Positions 1-8,730 of a stretch of DNA of 64,000 nucleotides are shown piece by piece. The stretch lies in contig JAFSVD010000067.1 in assembly GCA_017450275.1 (NCBI GenBank), positions 21,218 through 85,217 of the forward strand, given 5' to 3'. Numbering within the stretch: position 1 is the stretch's first letter; every line of letters begins with the position of its first letter. The DNA is from Desulfovibrio sp. GTDB lineage: Bacteria > Desulfobacterota > Desulfovibrionia > Desulfovibrionales > Desulfovibrionaceae. Both the position numbers and the translations under genes were made by a program. A model generated the notes under the pieces. That model did not search any database and was not told the DNA's origin. It saw only the letters and a list, made by a program, of their open reading frames with translations.

Positions 1-1269
1 CAGGAAGCGGAACGATTGCTCAATATGGGCGCCAAGGACTATTGGCTTGAGCCGCTTGATCCCAACCGCATTCTCACCATGGTGCGGGAGCCGGGGAAAG
101 CAGTCCCCATTCCTGCCAAAACCACCCTCGGAGGCCATAAGCCAAGCCTTGCGGACAATGAGGGGCCTCGCATCGTTGGGCGTCATACATCCATGATACG
201 CGTCTTGGCGCTTGCCAAACAGGTGGCGCCGTCAAAGGCGACGGTTTTGATCATGGGGGAGAGCGGAACAGGCAAGGAAATGTTTGCCCGCTATCTGCAC
301 GCCATGAGCAAGCGCAGTGCAGGCCCATTTATTGCGGTCAACTGCGCGGCATTGCCTGAGCATTTGCTCGAAAGTGAACTCTTCGGCCATGAAAAAGGGG
401 CCTTTACCGGAGCTATTGCGCGAAAATTGGGCAAGTTCGAATTGGCAAGCGGGGGCACGCTCCTGCTCGATGAAATTTCGGAAATGGATCTGCCGCTGCA
501 GGCAAAGCTTCTCCGTGTCCTTCAGGAGGGCGAAGTCGACCGCGTGGGTGGGGCTGAGACCGTGAAAGTCGATGTGCGTGTTTTGGCCACAACCAACCGC
601 AATCTCGAAGACTGGGTGAAGCAAGGCAAGTTCCGGCAGGATTTGTATTTCCGCTTGAATGTCATTCCCTTGCGTTTGCCGGCTCTCCACGAACGCGGCA
701 ACGATGTCCTCGATTTGGCGCAATTTTTCGTGAATATGTATGTTCGCGAATATTCCCTTCCCCCTATGACGCTCTCCCAGCGTGCCATCGATTGGCTCAA
801 AGCCTATGCCTTTCCGGGCAATGTCCGGGAACTCCAAAACCTCATGGAACGCGCCGTGCTCTTAGCCAATGGCCATCCCATTGAACCCTGCCATTTTCTC
901 TTGGAAAACGCCGAATGGCCGCTTTTTGAAGAAGAGACCGTGGGCGACTCCGGTCAGGATCCTTCTGACTCTCCCTCCTTTGAATCGACCTTGCGCGAGG
1001 CCAATCGTTTACCCAAGGATGAGCGGGTGGTTGAGCTCGAAGAGGAAGGTGCATCGACCAATCAGGCGCAAAAAGATCCTTCCGATCCCTTGGCTGCCTT
1101 TACAGGTCCTGTCATCCCGCTCCATGAGATGGAGCGGATCATGATCATTAAAGGGCTTCAGGTGACAAGCGGCAATCGCACCCAGGCTGCAGAAATGCTT
1201 GGGATCTCTGTGCGCACCCTTCGCAACAAGTTGAACGAATACCGCAGCATGGGCAAGCCAGTTGATTAA
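1..1269 (+). CDS. sigma54-dependent response regulator (NtrC family), 5' partial
   Basis: The reading frame is open from the first base, so the gene begins outside the window. The first ~35 residues are the end of a receiver domain (MGAKDYWLEPLDP). An AAA+ sigma54-activator domain follows, with Walker A GESGTGKE, the sigma54-contact motif GAFTGA, Walker B GGTLLLDE and an arginine-finger region. A Fis-type helix-turn-helix (GNRTQAAEMLGISVRTLRNKL) ends the protein. It should activate sigma54-RNA polymerase at promoters that cannot be identified from this fragment. The usual Lys of the receiver K-P motif is Glu here. A ~90-residue acidic linker separates the AAA+ and HTH domains. The family is certain, the regulon unknown. 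Confidence 0.93.
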   Translation, partial: QEAERLLNMGAKDYWLEPLDPNRILTMVREPGKAVPIPAKTTLGGHKPSLADNEGPRIVGRHTSMIRVLALAKQVAPSKATVLIMGESGTGKEMFARYLHAMSKRSAGPFIAVNCAALPEHLLESELFGHEKGAFTGAIARKLGKFELASGGTLLLDEISEMDLPLQAKLLRVLQEGEVDRVGGAETVKVDVRVLATTNRNLEDWVKQGKFRQDLYFRLNVIPLRLPALHERGNDVLDLAQFFVNMYVREYSLPPMTLSQRAIDWLKAYAFPGNVRELQNLMERAVLLANGHPIEPCHFLLENAEWPLFEEETVGDSGQDPSDSPSFESTLREANRLPKDERVVELEEEGASTNQAQKDPSDPLAAFTGPVIPLHEMERIMIIKGLQVTSGNRTQAAEMLGISVRTLRNKLNEYRSMGKPVD

Positions 1270-1301
1270 TCTTCCTGCCAGTTTCTCCCTCCTCTTATTT
1301 C

Positions 1302-2561
1302 TCACCGATTTTCCTGCGATAGATACAGCATCTCTTCGAGGATGCCGAGCAAACTCCCGAGCAATCCGCCGCCATGGATGGGTGAGCCAAAAATAGCCTC
1401 TTGGCGGTTTGTGCGGTCTTTTTGCCTGATACCATGGGGCAAAACATGCCCAAGAACCGAGGTGATGCGGCTGGTGAGCAGGCTTTCTTCCGCAGCAGCG
1501 GCAAAGATCGGCAGTATCCGGGTAAAATGCTCGCGCACCTCGGCAAAATAGCTGAGTGCCTTGGGACTGGGTGGAATGGAGAGAAGGGTGACAATCGCGG
1601 CGTGCAAGGAGTTCAGCATAGCGCCGGGAATGCCGCTTGCCCAGCCGTAGAGCCAGGATGTGCGTTCAAAAAACAGATGGTGTTCGAGCGCAAGGGCTAT
1701 GAGGGTCTTGATCACGTATCTTGCTTTGAGGAGTGGTTCGACAAAGGCATTGGATTCCCAGACACTGGGGGATTCCAAAATCCAGGCTGGCAAAATCGTC
1801 TGCGGAAGAGGAATCTGTGTCATCTGGGTCAGGATATGGGCGAGCAGATTATTGGCATCAGGGCTTTGTGGGGTCTCGAGATGGGAATAGCTCAAGACAT
1901 AGCGTCCTTTGCCATACAGCCCTTCAACAACAAGGGCTTTGTCGCATAAAAAATTGGAAGAGAGATCCAGGCCGTATTCTGCGTGCCATAAGCTCACGAT
2001 GCGTTCTGGAATAGAAGACAAGGGGAGATCGCCGAGCCAAAAGTCTTGGGCTTTCTCCTTGGCCTTGGCCAGCACATGCACCCGGGGATCCATTTCTTCG
2101 CGAAATTGTCCTGGCCACCATACCGGCAGAGCCAGGGTTTTTCCCTTGAGCGTGCTTGGGCAGAAATCGTTGTCTGTGACGTTTGCGAGCACATGGCCAG
2201 AGATCAAGTGTTGCAGGCGGTCTGGATAGGGTTTGCGCGACCAGGGGCACAGCGAGAGGGTTTCCTTGGCGTGCAGGGCAAGGCCTGCTCCGCCGCAAAA
2301 GCCCAGATAGCCCCCTCCTTGTTTGACAAAGTCTTGGATGGCGGTCATCCCCGCCCCTCCCAAGGCCTGGGCTTTTTGTCTGGCATTGCCCCCAGGAACC
2401 ACAAGAAGCCGAACGCCTCCCTTGTCCAGGATACCCTGGGCGATTTCCCGACATTGTGTCAATCGACAATTGAGTCCTACGGCATGCAGGGCTCGCCATG
2501 CCATAAGTCCCCAGATATGGGAGGCATCCCAGAGGATGCAGATTGGAGGCAGCGTGTGCAT
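1302..2561 (-). CDS. BPL_N-domain (glutamine-amidotransferase-like) protein
   Basis: A 419-aa protein related to the N-terminal domain of eukaryotic-type biotin protein ligases (BPL_N), a class I glutamine-amidotransferase-like fold. Near the N-terminus it shows a LLVVPGG strand, then GGGYLGFCGGAG, where the Cys sits at the nucleophile-elbow position. No biotin ligase catalytic domain follows. The C-terminal half is mostly helical and matches no domain I recognise. I start it at the ATG at 2561 because it begins just before the first conserved strand (PPICILWDASH) and has AAGGCGG upstream. It is divergent from valS across only 41 bp. The function is unknown; related proteins are sometimes annotated as biotin-protein ligase. 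Confidence 0.8.
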   Translation of the reverse strand: MHTLPPICILWDASHIWGLMAWRALHAVGLNCRLTQCREIAQGILDKGGVRLLVVPGGNARQKAQALGGAGMTAIQDFVKQGGGYLGFCGGAGLALHAKETLSLCPWSRKPYPDRLQHLISGHVLANVTDNDFCPSTLKGKTLALPVWWPGQFREEMDPRVHVLAKAKEKAQDFWLGDLPLSSIPERIVSLWHAEYGLDLSSNFLCDKALVVEGLYGKGRYVLSYSHLETPQSPDANNLLAHILTQMTQIPLPQTILPAWILESPSVWESNAFVEPLLKARYVIKTLIALALEHHLFFERTSWLYGWASGIPGAMLNSLHAAIVTLLSIPPSPKALSYFAEVREHFTRILPIFAAAAEESLLTSRITSVLGHVLPHGIRQKDRTNRQEAIFGSPIHGGGLLGSLLGILEEMLYLSQENR

Positions 2562-2602
2562 GCTGTGTTGATACCGCCTTTGATAGTTGGATGGAGAATT
2601 GT

Positions 2603-5272
2603 ATGCGAGATACCCTCTCGAGTGGCTATGAACCAAATCATGTAGAAGAACGCTGGCGCAAGCATTGGGAAGAGGATGCCAGCTTTACGCCCGATCCTGC
2701 AAGTCCCGGCGAGGGCTATGCGATTGTCATTCCTCCGCCAAACGTCACAGGCGCCCTTCATATCGGACATGCCTTGAATCTTACGCTGATTGACGTTTTG
2801 TGTCGACACGCCCGCCAAAAGGGCAAGAACGTCCTTTGGATTCCCGGTACCGACCACGCGGGCATTGCCACCCAGAATGTTGTTGAGCGGGCGCTTGCCC
2901 GTGAGGGAAAAACGCGTCACGAGCTGGGGAGAGAGGCCTTTATTGAGCGGGTGTGGCAATGGCGTGAAGAATACGGGCATCGCATTCTGGATCAGATCCG
3001 CTCCCTTGGCTGCTCGGTTGACTGGACACGGCTCCGTTTCACCATGGACGAAGGCCTCTCCAAAGCCGTGCGCAAGGTCTTTGTCTCTTTGTACAACGAT
3101 GGGCTTATCTATAAAGGCGACTATATCATCAACTGGTGCTCCCGCTGTCATACGGCCTTGGCCGATGACGAGGTGGAACACGAAGATGAAGCAGGGCATT
3201 TGTGGCGTATCCGCTACCATATCGACCAAAGCGACGAAGAGCTGGTCGTGGCAACCACGCGTCCTGAGACCATTCCCGGCGACACAGCAGTCTGTGTGCA
3301 TCCTGAAGACACGCGCTATCAGCATCTCATTGGCAAGCAGGCCATTGTGCCGATCCTTGGGCGCAAAGTGCCTATTATCGCCGACAGCTATGTGGATCGG
3401 GAATTCGGCACTGGTGCGTTGAAGGTCACCCCCTGCCACGATCCCAACGACTGGATGCTCGGCAAACGCCACGATCTGGCCTTTATCCAAGTGATCGATG
3501 AAAACGGGATCATGAAGGAGGAATCTGGCTCCTATCACGGTCTCACCAAGGAAGCCTGCCGGAACAAGATTATCGAAGATATCGCAGCCCAAGGCGATCT
3601 TGTGGGCGAAGAAAAACTCCAGCATGCGGTGGGGCATTGCTATCGCTGCCACACCGTGGTCGAACCCCATGTCTCGACCCAGTGGTTTGTCAAAACAACC
3701 GCTCTCGCCAAGGAAGCCCGCGATGCGGTGCCAGACAAAACCCGCATTTTGCCCGAATCCTGGCGTAAAACCTACTACCATTGGCTTGATACGATACGCG
3801 ATTGGTGCATAAGCCGTCAGATCTGGTGGGGGCATCGCATCCCTGCCTGGACGTGCGCGGATTGCGGAAAGCTTGTGGTGGCAGAACAGGATCCCACGGT
3901 GTGTCCTTCCTGCGGAAGCACCCATCTTCAGCAGGATGAAGACGTCCTAGACACCTGGTTTTCTTCCAGTCTTTGGCCCTTTTCCACCATGGGCTGGCCA
4001 GAGAAAACGCCTGAGCTTGCCAAATACTATCCGACAGCGGTCTTGGTGACGGGCTTTGACATTATTTTCTTCTGGGTTGCCCGCATGATGATGATGGCGC
4101 AGCACTGCATGCACGAAGTGCCCTTTAAGGATGTCTATCTCCATGCCTTGGTTCGGGATGCCCAGGGACGCAAGATGTCCAAATCCACGGGCAATGTCAT
4201 TGATCCCATTGTCATGATCGAAAAATACGGCTGCGATGCGCTCCGCTTTACCCTGACAGCCTTTGCGGCCATGGGGCGGGATATCCGGCTTTCGGAAGAC
4301 CGTATTGAAGGGTATCGGCATTTTGTCAACAAATTGTGGAATGCCGCCCGTTTTTCCATGATGAATATCGGTGAAACAGCGCCCAAGCCCTTTGATCTGG
4401 GAGCAGCCACGGGCTTGCACAATATTTGGATCCTCCATGCCTTGGAAGAGGTGAAAAAAGACGTCGATCAAGCGCTTGAAGAATACCGCTTCAACGACGC
4501 AGCCCAGAGTTGCTACAAGTTTTTGTGGGGTTCTGTGTGCGACTGGTATCTGGAACTGGTCAAACCCGACATGCAGAAAGAGGGAGCGCCCAAAAATCAG
4601 GCGCAGTTTGTGCTGTGGACGGTTTTGCGGGAAATTTTGGTGCTGCTCCATCCCATCATGCCCTTTGTCACAGCGGAAATCTGGGATGCCTTGCCTGTGT
4701 GCGAGGGCTTTGAACACTATGAGCTCGCTAAGGCTCCCTATCCACCTTCTCGTCCTTCCTGCGTGCGTCCCAAAGAAGCAGCGCAAATGGACTTTTTGCA
4801 GCAGGTCATTGTTGCTGTGCGCACCATCAAGGCCGAGCTTTCGATCAGCCCTGGCAAGAAAGTGCGCCTTTTGCTGCAGCCGGCTGATGACGAGCAAGTG
4901 CAGCTCCTTGAGGACAATCGGGAACTCATTCTCACCGTTGCCCGTCTGGAGGCCTTGGAAATCGATCCGGGTGCCAAAGCCCCCAAAGCCTCGGCTTCAG
5001 CCGTTGTCTTGGGCTGCCAGATTGTGGTGCCGCTGAAGGGCACGGTCGATTTGGCTGGAGAGCTGGCCAGGCTGGATAAACAGCTCGCCAAACTTGAGAA
5101 GAATTTGATCGCTGTCAACAAGCATTTGGCGGACGAGAACTTTTTGAGCCGAGCGCAGCCAGAGGTGGTTGAGCGGGAACAACGTCTTTCGACGGAGCTC
5201 TTGGACAATAAAGAAAAACTCACAGCCATGCGTGCTCGATTTGCTCAGGCTCTTGCAGAGGATGCGGAATAA
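2603..5272 (+). CDS. valS: valyl-tRNA synthetase
   Basis: An 889-aa class I aminoacyl-tRNA synthetase that charges tRNA-Val in the cytoplasm. The HIGH signature is in PPNVTGALHIGHALN near the N-terminus and KMSKSTGNVIDP marks the second ATP-binding motif. The CP1 editing domain lies between them. Two cysteine pairs (CSRCH, and CADCG with CPSCG) resemble zinc-binding knuckles. The C-terminus is the anticodon-binding domain followed by the Arg/Lys-rich coiled coil typical of ValRS. The ATG at 2603 is chosen because GGAG lies 7 bases upstream and the protein then begins at the conserved YEPNHVEERWRKHW segment. A strong terminator follows directly. Confidence 0.97.
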   Translation: MRDTLSSGYEPNHVEERWRKHWEEDASFTPDPASPGEGYAIVIPPPNVTGALHIGHALNLTLIDVLCRHARQKGKNVLWIPGTDHAGIATQNVVERALAREGKTRHELGREAFIERVWQWREEYGHRILDQIRSLGCSVDWTRLRFTMDEGLSKAVRKVFVSLYNDGLIYKGDYIINWCSRCHTALADDEVEHEDEAGHLWRIRYHIDQSDEELVVATTRPETIPGDTAVCVHPEDTRYQHLIGKQAIVPILGRKVPIIADSYVDREFGTGALKVTPCHDPNDWMLGKRHDLAFIQVIDENGIMKEESGSYHGLTKEACRNKIIEDIAAQGDLVGEEKLQHAVGHCYRCHTVVEPHVSTQWFVKTTALAKEARDAVPDKTRILPESWRKTYYHWLDTIRDWCISRQIWWGHRIPAWTCADCGKLVVAEQDPTVCPSCGSTHLQQDEDVLDTWFSSSLWPFSTMGWPEKTPELAKYYPTAVLVTGFDIIFFWVARMMMMAQHCMHEVPFKDVYLHALVRDAQGRKMSKSTGNVIDPIVMIEKYGCDALRFTLTAFAAMGRDIRLSEDRIEGYRHFVNKLWNAARFSMMNIGETAPKPFDLGAATGLHNIWILHALEEVKKDVDQALEEYRFNDAAQSCYKFLWGSVCDWYLELVKPDMQKEGAPKNQAQFVLWTVLREILVLLHPIMPFVTAEIWDALPVCEGFEHYELAKAPYPPSRPSCVRPKEAAQMDFLQQVIVAVRTIKAELSISPGKKVRLLLQPADDEQVQLLEDNRELILTVARLEALEIDPGAKAPKASASAVVLGCQIVVPLKGTVDLAGELARLDKQLAKLEKNLIAVNKHLADENFLSRAQPEVVEREQRLSTELLDNKEKLTAMRARFAQALAEDAE

Positions 5273-5276
5273 ATCA

Positions 5277-5310
5277 ACGCCCCAAATACGCGTGTATTTG
5301 GGGCGTTTTG
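5277..5310 (+). terminator. rho-independent terminator after valS
   Basis: A perfect 13-bp inverted repeat (acgccccaaatac / gtatttggggcgt, 5277-5289 and 5294-5306) with a 4-base loop is followed by TTTTG. It starts 4 bases after the valS stop codon and ends before the ribosome-binding site of the next gene. Confidence 0.92.
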
Positions 5311-5328
5311 GCTTTTTGGGAGGAACTT

Positions 5329-6198
5329 ATGTATTTTCCAGCAGCTGAAATCACAACAAATCCTCTCCTCCCATTTGTGGTGGCCTTGGGGATTTCCTTT
5401 TGTACTTCAATGGGTGGCGTATCCGGGGCTATCTTGCTCTTGCCCTTTCTCATGAGCGGGCTTGGCTACACCAATCCCAGTGTGAGCGCAACCAATCAGT
5501 TTTTTAATATCGTGGCCTGTCCCGGTGGGGTCTATCGGTATTATAAAGAAGGGCGCTTGTTGTGGCCGGTATCGGCGACGATCGCCTTGGGTACCTTGCC
5601 TGGTGTCTTTGTGGGCGCTTTGCTGCGGATTACGGTTTTGCCAGATCCTTCGGATTTTCGCCTTTTTGCAGGATGTGTTTTGCTCTATGTTGGCCTTCGC
5701 ATGGTGCGAACGCTGCTTACGGAACAAGCCGTCAAAAAGCAGGAGAATCGACAGGCGAGCATCCGTATGGAAAAGGCAGACGGCGCAAAGATTGCCTTTA
5801 CCTATGACCAGACCTTGTATACGGTTTCGAAACGATCGCTTATGCTGTTGAGCGCTGTTGTCGGGCTTGTTGGCGGTATCTATGGTATAGGCGGCGGAGC
5901 CATGATGGCGCCGTTTTTGGTTTCCTTCTTTGGCCTTCCTGTTTATGTCGTGGCTGGAGCCACGCTGTTGGCAACAGCGATCACCTCGTTGGGAGGCGTG
6001 TGTTTTTACACCCTCTTATCCACCGTCTATGAGGGTATTCAAACTGCCCCCGATTGGCGTATGGGGCTTTGTATTGGCTTTGGGGGTATGGTTGGGATGT
6101 ATTTGGGGGCTCGATGCCAGAAATTTGTCCGGGCAGTTGTGATCAAATGGATGCTCGCCCTGATTTTGCTTGGCACAGCCATAAGGTATGTGTTGTAA
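5329..6198 (+). CDS. TauE/SafE-family anion exporter
   Basis: A 289-aa polytopic membrane protein of the TauE/SafE family, whose members move sulfite, sulfonates or other organic anions out of the cell. About eight hydrophobic segments arise from two half-repeats, each opening with a Gly-rich motif (SFCTSMGGVSGAILLLPFL and VVGLVGGIYGIGGGAMMAPFL). The cytoplasmic loop between them is charged. The ATG at 5329 has GGGAGG 5 bases upstream. It sits alone between the valS terminator and the malic enzyme gene. The substrate cannot be told from the sequence. Sulfite or sulfoacetate is plausible in a sulfur-metabolising host, but that is inference. Confidence 0.88.
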   Translation: MYFPAAEITTNPLLPFVVALGISFCTSMGGVSGAILLLPFLMSGLGYTNPSVSATNQFFNIVACPGGVYRYYKEGRLLWPVSATIALGTLPGVFVGALLRITVLPDPSDFRLFAGCVLLYVGLRMVRTLLTEQAVKKQENRQASIRMEKADGAKIAFTYDQTLYTVSKRSLMLLSAVVGLVGGIYGIGGGAMMAPFLVSFFGLPVYVVAGATLLATAITSLGGVCFYTLLSTVYEGIQTAPDWRMGLCIGFGGMVGMYLGARCQKFVRAVVIKWMLALILLGTAIRYVL

Positions 6199-6353
6199 AA
6201 GAAGTTCGTCGTCGAGCAGCTTTTTGCAAAAGATCCCTTCAGCCTCGAAGCTTTTGATGGGGGCGGCTTGTTTCCTTTGAGCCAGCAAATTTTCCACACT
6301 CCCCATCGGGTAAAAATCAATCTTTGAAACAATTGCCATGGGAGATCCAGTTT

Positions 6354-7604
6354 ATGTCTGCAATTACGAATTTGCGTGAAGAAGCCTTGGCTTTGCACAA
6401 GGAGCATCAGGGAAAAGTTGCCATCCAGCTCAAAGTGCCAGCCAAGAATGCTGACGATTTGACCCTTGCCTATTCCCCTGGTGTCGCCGAACCGTGTCTG
6501 GCCATTGAAAAAGATCCTGAGCTGCTTGATGTCTATACCAATCACGCAAATTTTGTCTGCGTGGTCTCAAACGGTACTGCTGTGCTTGGGCTGGGTGACA
6601 TTGGTGCCAAGGCAGCCATGCCTGTTATGGAAGGCAAGGCGCTTTTGTTTAAGACCTTTGCCGATGTCGATGCCTTTCCTTTGTGCGTGGATACCAAGGA
6701 CACCCAGAAGATCGTGGAACTGGTGGAGAGTGTTGCGCCAACCTTTGGCGGGGTGAATTTGGAGGACATCAAAGCGCCTGAATGTTTTGTCATAGAACAG
6801 GCCTTAAAGGATCGGGGGATTTTTACAGGCCCCATCTTCCATGACGACCAGCATGGAACAGCGGTTGTGACCATGGCTGGTTTGCTCAATGCCTTAAAGG
6901 TTGTTGGCAAGAAATTGGATTCGATTCGGGTGGTGACAAGCGGAGCAGGGGCTGCGGGAACAGCTATCATCCGCCTTTTGATGGCTGTAGGGCTTAAAAA
7001 CGTTATTATGTGCGATTCCAAAGGACCAATCTACGATGGCAGACCGACGGGGATGAATCGTTTTAAAGAGGAGATCGCCAAGGCGACCAATCCCGACAAG
7101 GTGTCAGGCACCTTGGCTGATGCGATTAAGGGCGCTGATGTCTTTATCGGGGTCTCTGTGCCCAATGCCTTGGATGAGGCCATGATCAAGAGCATGGCCA
7201 AGGATCCCATTGTCTTTGCGCAGGCGAACCCCATCCCAGAGATTTGGCCTCTTGAGCGAGCCGTCAAAGCCGGGGCACGTGTTGTTGCAACAGGCAGATC
7301 CGATTGCCCCAATCAGATCAACAATATTTTAGCCTTCCCGGGCATTTTCCGAGGGGCTTTGGATGTGCGGGCAACCGATATTAACGATCACATGAAGATC
7401 GCGGCAGCCCATGCTATCGCTAACATGGTTTCAGAGGCAGAGCTTTCAAGCACGCATATCATTCCCTTTGCCTTTGATCCTGATGTTGCGCCCAATGTTG
7501 CCAAGGCAACGGCGCAAGCAGCCATTGAGAGTGGCGTGGCTCGGATAGTTCTTGATCCGGAAACCGTTGCTTCCAACCTCAGAAAGCGGCTTGCGAATCG
7601 ATAA
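6354..7604 (+). CDS. NAD(P)-dependent malic enzyme (malate decarboxylating)
   Basis: A 416-aa short-form bacterial malic enzyme, converting malate to pyruvate and CO2 with reduction of NAD(P). It has the N-terminal malic domain (LTLAYSPGVAEPC, VSNGTAVLGLGDIGAKAAMPVMEGK, DDQHGTA) and the NAD-binding domain with a GAGAAGTA loop and FAQANPIPEIWP. It lacks the phosphotransacetylase-like extension of the ~750-aa MaeB type. The start at 6354 has GGGAG about 9 bases upstream and gives the usual N-terminus. The preceding 155 bases hold no recognisable gene. A 25-bp piece of this gene (7210-7234) recurs at 8507-8531. Confidence 0.95.
   Translation: MSAITNLREEALALHKEHQGKVAIQLKVPAKNADDLTLAYSPGVAEPCLAIEKDPELLDVYTNHANFVCVVSNGTAVLGLGDIGAKAAMPVMEGKALLFKTFADVDAFPLCVDTKDTQKIVELVESVAPTFGGVNLEDIKAPECFVIEQALKDRGIFTGPIFHDDQHGTAVVTMAGLLNALKVVGKKLDSIRVVTSGAGAAGTAIIRLLMAVGLKNVIMCDSKGPIYDGRPTGMNRFKEEIAKATNPDKVSGTLADAIKGADVFIGVSVPNALDEAMIKSMAKDPIVFAQANPIPEIWPLERAVKAGARVVATGRSDCPNQINNILAFPGIFRGALDVRATDINDHMKIAAAHAIANMVSEAELSSTHIIPFAFDPDVAPNVAKATAQAAIESGVARIVLDPETVASNLRKRLANR
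7210..7234 (+). repeat. 25-bp segment of the malic enzyme gene repeated at 8507-8531
   Basis: This stretch encodes the conserved VFAQANP segment of the malic enzyme. An identical 25-base copy in the same orientation lies 1.3 kb downstream in non-coding sequence beyond the toxin-antitoxin remnant. Confidence 0.85.
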
Positions 7605-7948
7605 AGCGATAGCAAAGAATGAGACTGCGTATTGTGTGGTAAAAAAATAAAAAAACGTTACCATCCGATAGGGGTGGGTTTACTGATACCGAGTTAGTCG
7701 GGAATTCTTGCCTCTCTTTCTGGACAAGAAATGTCCAAAAGAGTCAGATTGACAACGGAAGGGCGGAGTTCATACTCCGTCCTAAGAGCAGAACAAAACG
7801 ACAGCAAAAAAGAAAGACCGTGGAGAGATCTCTGACCAGCCAAGGCATTGAGGAAAAACTGTGCAGGCGGAAGAAATTTGGAACGATGTATCGGTATCAG
7901 TGCGGTTCGTGCTGTAGATGATATTGAGATAATAGGAGATTATTTTTT
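7605..7948. other. gene-free stretch between malic enzyme and relB-type antitoxin
   Basis: I see no convincing gene in these 344 bases. Only short open frames without ribosome-binding sites occur. One wobble-containing 8-bp hairpin (7761-7768 with 7775-7782, loop TTCATA) is present, without a T run. A TTGACA hexamer precedes it at 7750-7755, but no well-spaced -10 follows. TAGGAG just before 7949 is the ribosome-binding site of the antitoxin gene. Confidence 0.6.
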
Positions 7949-8221
7949 ATGGTAAATCTACAACTTAGTGTCGAAGAATCCCTTCGAGATAAGGCTCAAG
8001 CTGTCGCTGAAGATATAGGTATCGACCTTGAAAGAGCAATATATCTCTTTCTTACACTGATGGTTCAGAAAAATGACCTGCCATTTCAAAAAGAAGATGA
8101 CCCTTTTTATAGTCCTCAAAATCAAGCTCATCTTCGAGAAATATTTGATGACTTTAAGCATAACAGAAATTTTGCGCCCCACGAGTTGATTGAGGATGAA
8201 GATGCTCATTTGGCACAATAA
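7949..8221 (+). CDS. RelB/DinJ-family antitoxin
   Basis: A 90-aa antitoxin of the RelB/DinJ ribbon-helix-helix family. The N-terminal strand (MVNLQLSVEESLRDKA) and helices (AVAEDIGIDLERAIYLFLTLMV) form the dimeric DNA-binding region. The acidic C-terminal tail would wrap the toxin. TAGGAG lies about 10 bases before the ATG. The following toxin frame begins inside its last codons at 8202, the usual coupled arrangement, but that toxin is broken. It is more AT-rich than its neighbours, consistent with acquisition by transfer. Confidence 0.9.
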   Translation: MVNLQLSVEESLRDKAQAVAEDIGIDLERAIYLFLTLMVQKNDLPFQKEDDPFYSPQNQAHLREIFDDFKHNRNFAPHELIEDEDAHLAQ

Positions 8222-8430
8222 AGAAACAAGATCGAAAGACTCTGAGACGGATCAACCAAATTCTTAAAGACATTCAGCGTTCACCCTTTGAAGGTCAGGG
8301 AAAACCAGAACCACTCAAAGGGGATTTGACAGGCTTGTGGAGCAGACGTATAGACGATTTTAATCGTATAGTTTACGTTATAAAGGGAGAAGATTGTGTA
8401 ATCATGCAGTGTAATGGGCATTATAACTAG
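8202..8430 (+). pseudogene. Txe/YoeB-family toxin, inactivated by internal deletion and frameshift
   Basis: The ATG at 8202 opens MLIWHN, matching the YoeB N-terminus, then runs out of frame to a stop at 8267. From about 8221 another frame encodes the rest of the family to the stop at 8430: KKQDRKTLRRINQILKDI, PFEGQGKPEPLKG, LWSRRIDDFNRIVY and a terminal CNGHYN. Compared with E. coli YoeB (84 aa), about 10 residues around the DSW-DYLYW segment are missing and the frame shifts at the join. The residues corresponding to catalytic Glu (PFEG), Arg (SRR) and the near-terminal His survive, but they sit in a frame detached from the start. Type II mRNA interferase toxins act on ribosome-bound mRNA; this copy should be dead. 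Confidence 0.85.
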
Positions 8431-8506
8431 ATACTATATATTATTGCATAAATTAAAAAATATGCAATGAGTGGCTAGACGTGAAGTACTCATTGTTCCA
8501 TTCGTC

Positions 8507-8531
8507 TTGTCTTTGCGCAGGCGAACCCCAT
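8507..8531 (+). repeat. ectopic 25-bp copy of malic enzyme sequence
   Basis: Identical over 25 bases to 7210-7234, with weaker similarity continuing for a few bases (ccattccaaaaag versus ccatcccagagat). It still reads FAQANPIP in one frame but is not part of a gene. It is probably a scar of a duplication or recombination event. Confidence 0.8.
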
Positions 8532-8730
8532 TCCAAAAAGGGGGGGGGATGGCACAAGTGCTGACCACGGATAAAGATTTTCAGAATGTTGACAATGGCA
8601 TGTCCACACCTGGCACTGATTCAGAATACTATCCCTGGTTTCGGCGGAAGGTCAGGAAGGTCGCGTTCGGACATCTGATGAAGTTGACCGTCTGTCAGAA
8701 GAGAGGATAGCCCGTTTATTCGTCGTGTTT

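Noticed and set aside
2477-3925. 482-codon minus-strand open frame opposite valS
   Set aside because: It lies antisense to a certain valS, has no family features and no ribosome-binding site; long antisense frames are common opposite genes of this codon use.
7820-7919. Short Cys-containing peptide frame before the antitoxin gene (ending YQCGSCCR)
   Set aside because: GTG start without ribosome-binding site, only 33 codons and no family resemblance.
7605-7948. tRNA or small RNA gene in the gap after the malic enzyme
   Set aside because: No cloverleaf or strong terminator was found; only one short wobble hairpin is present.
8471-8710. 79-codon open frame beginning MARREVLIV
   Set aside because: No Shine-Dalgarno sequence, no recognisable family, and it runs through the copied malic-enzyme fragment and a G9 tract.
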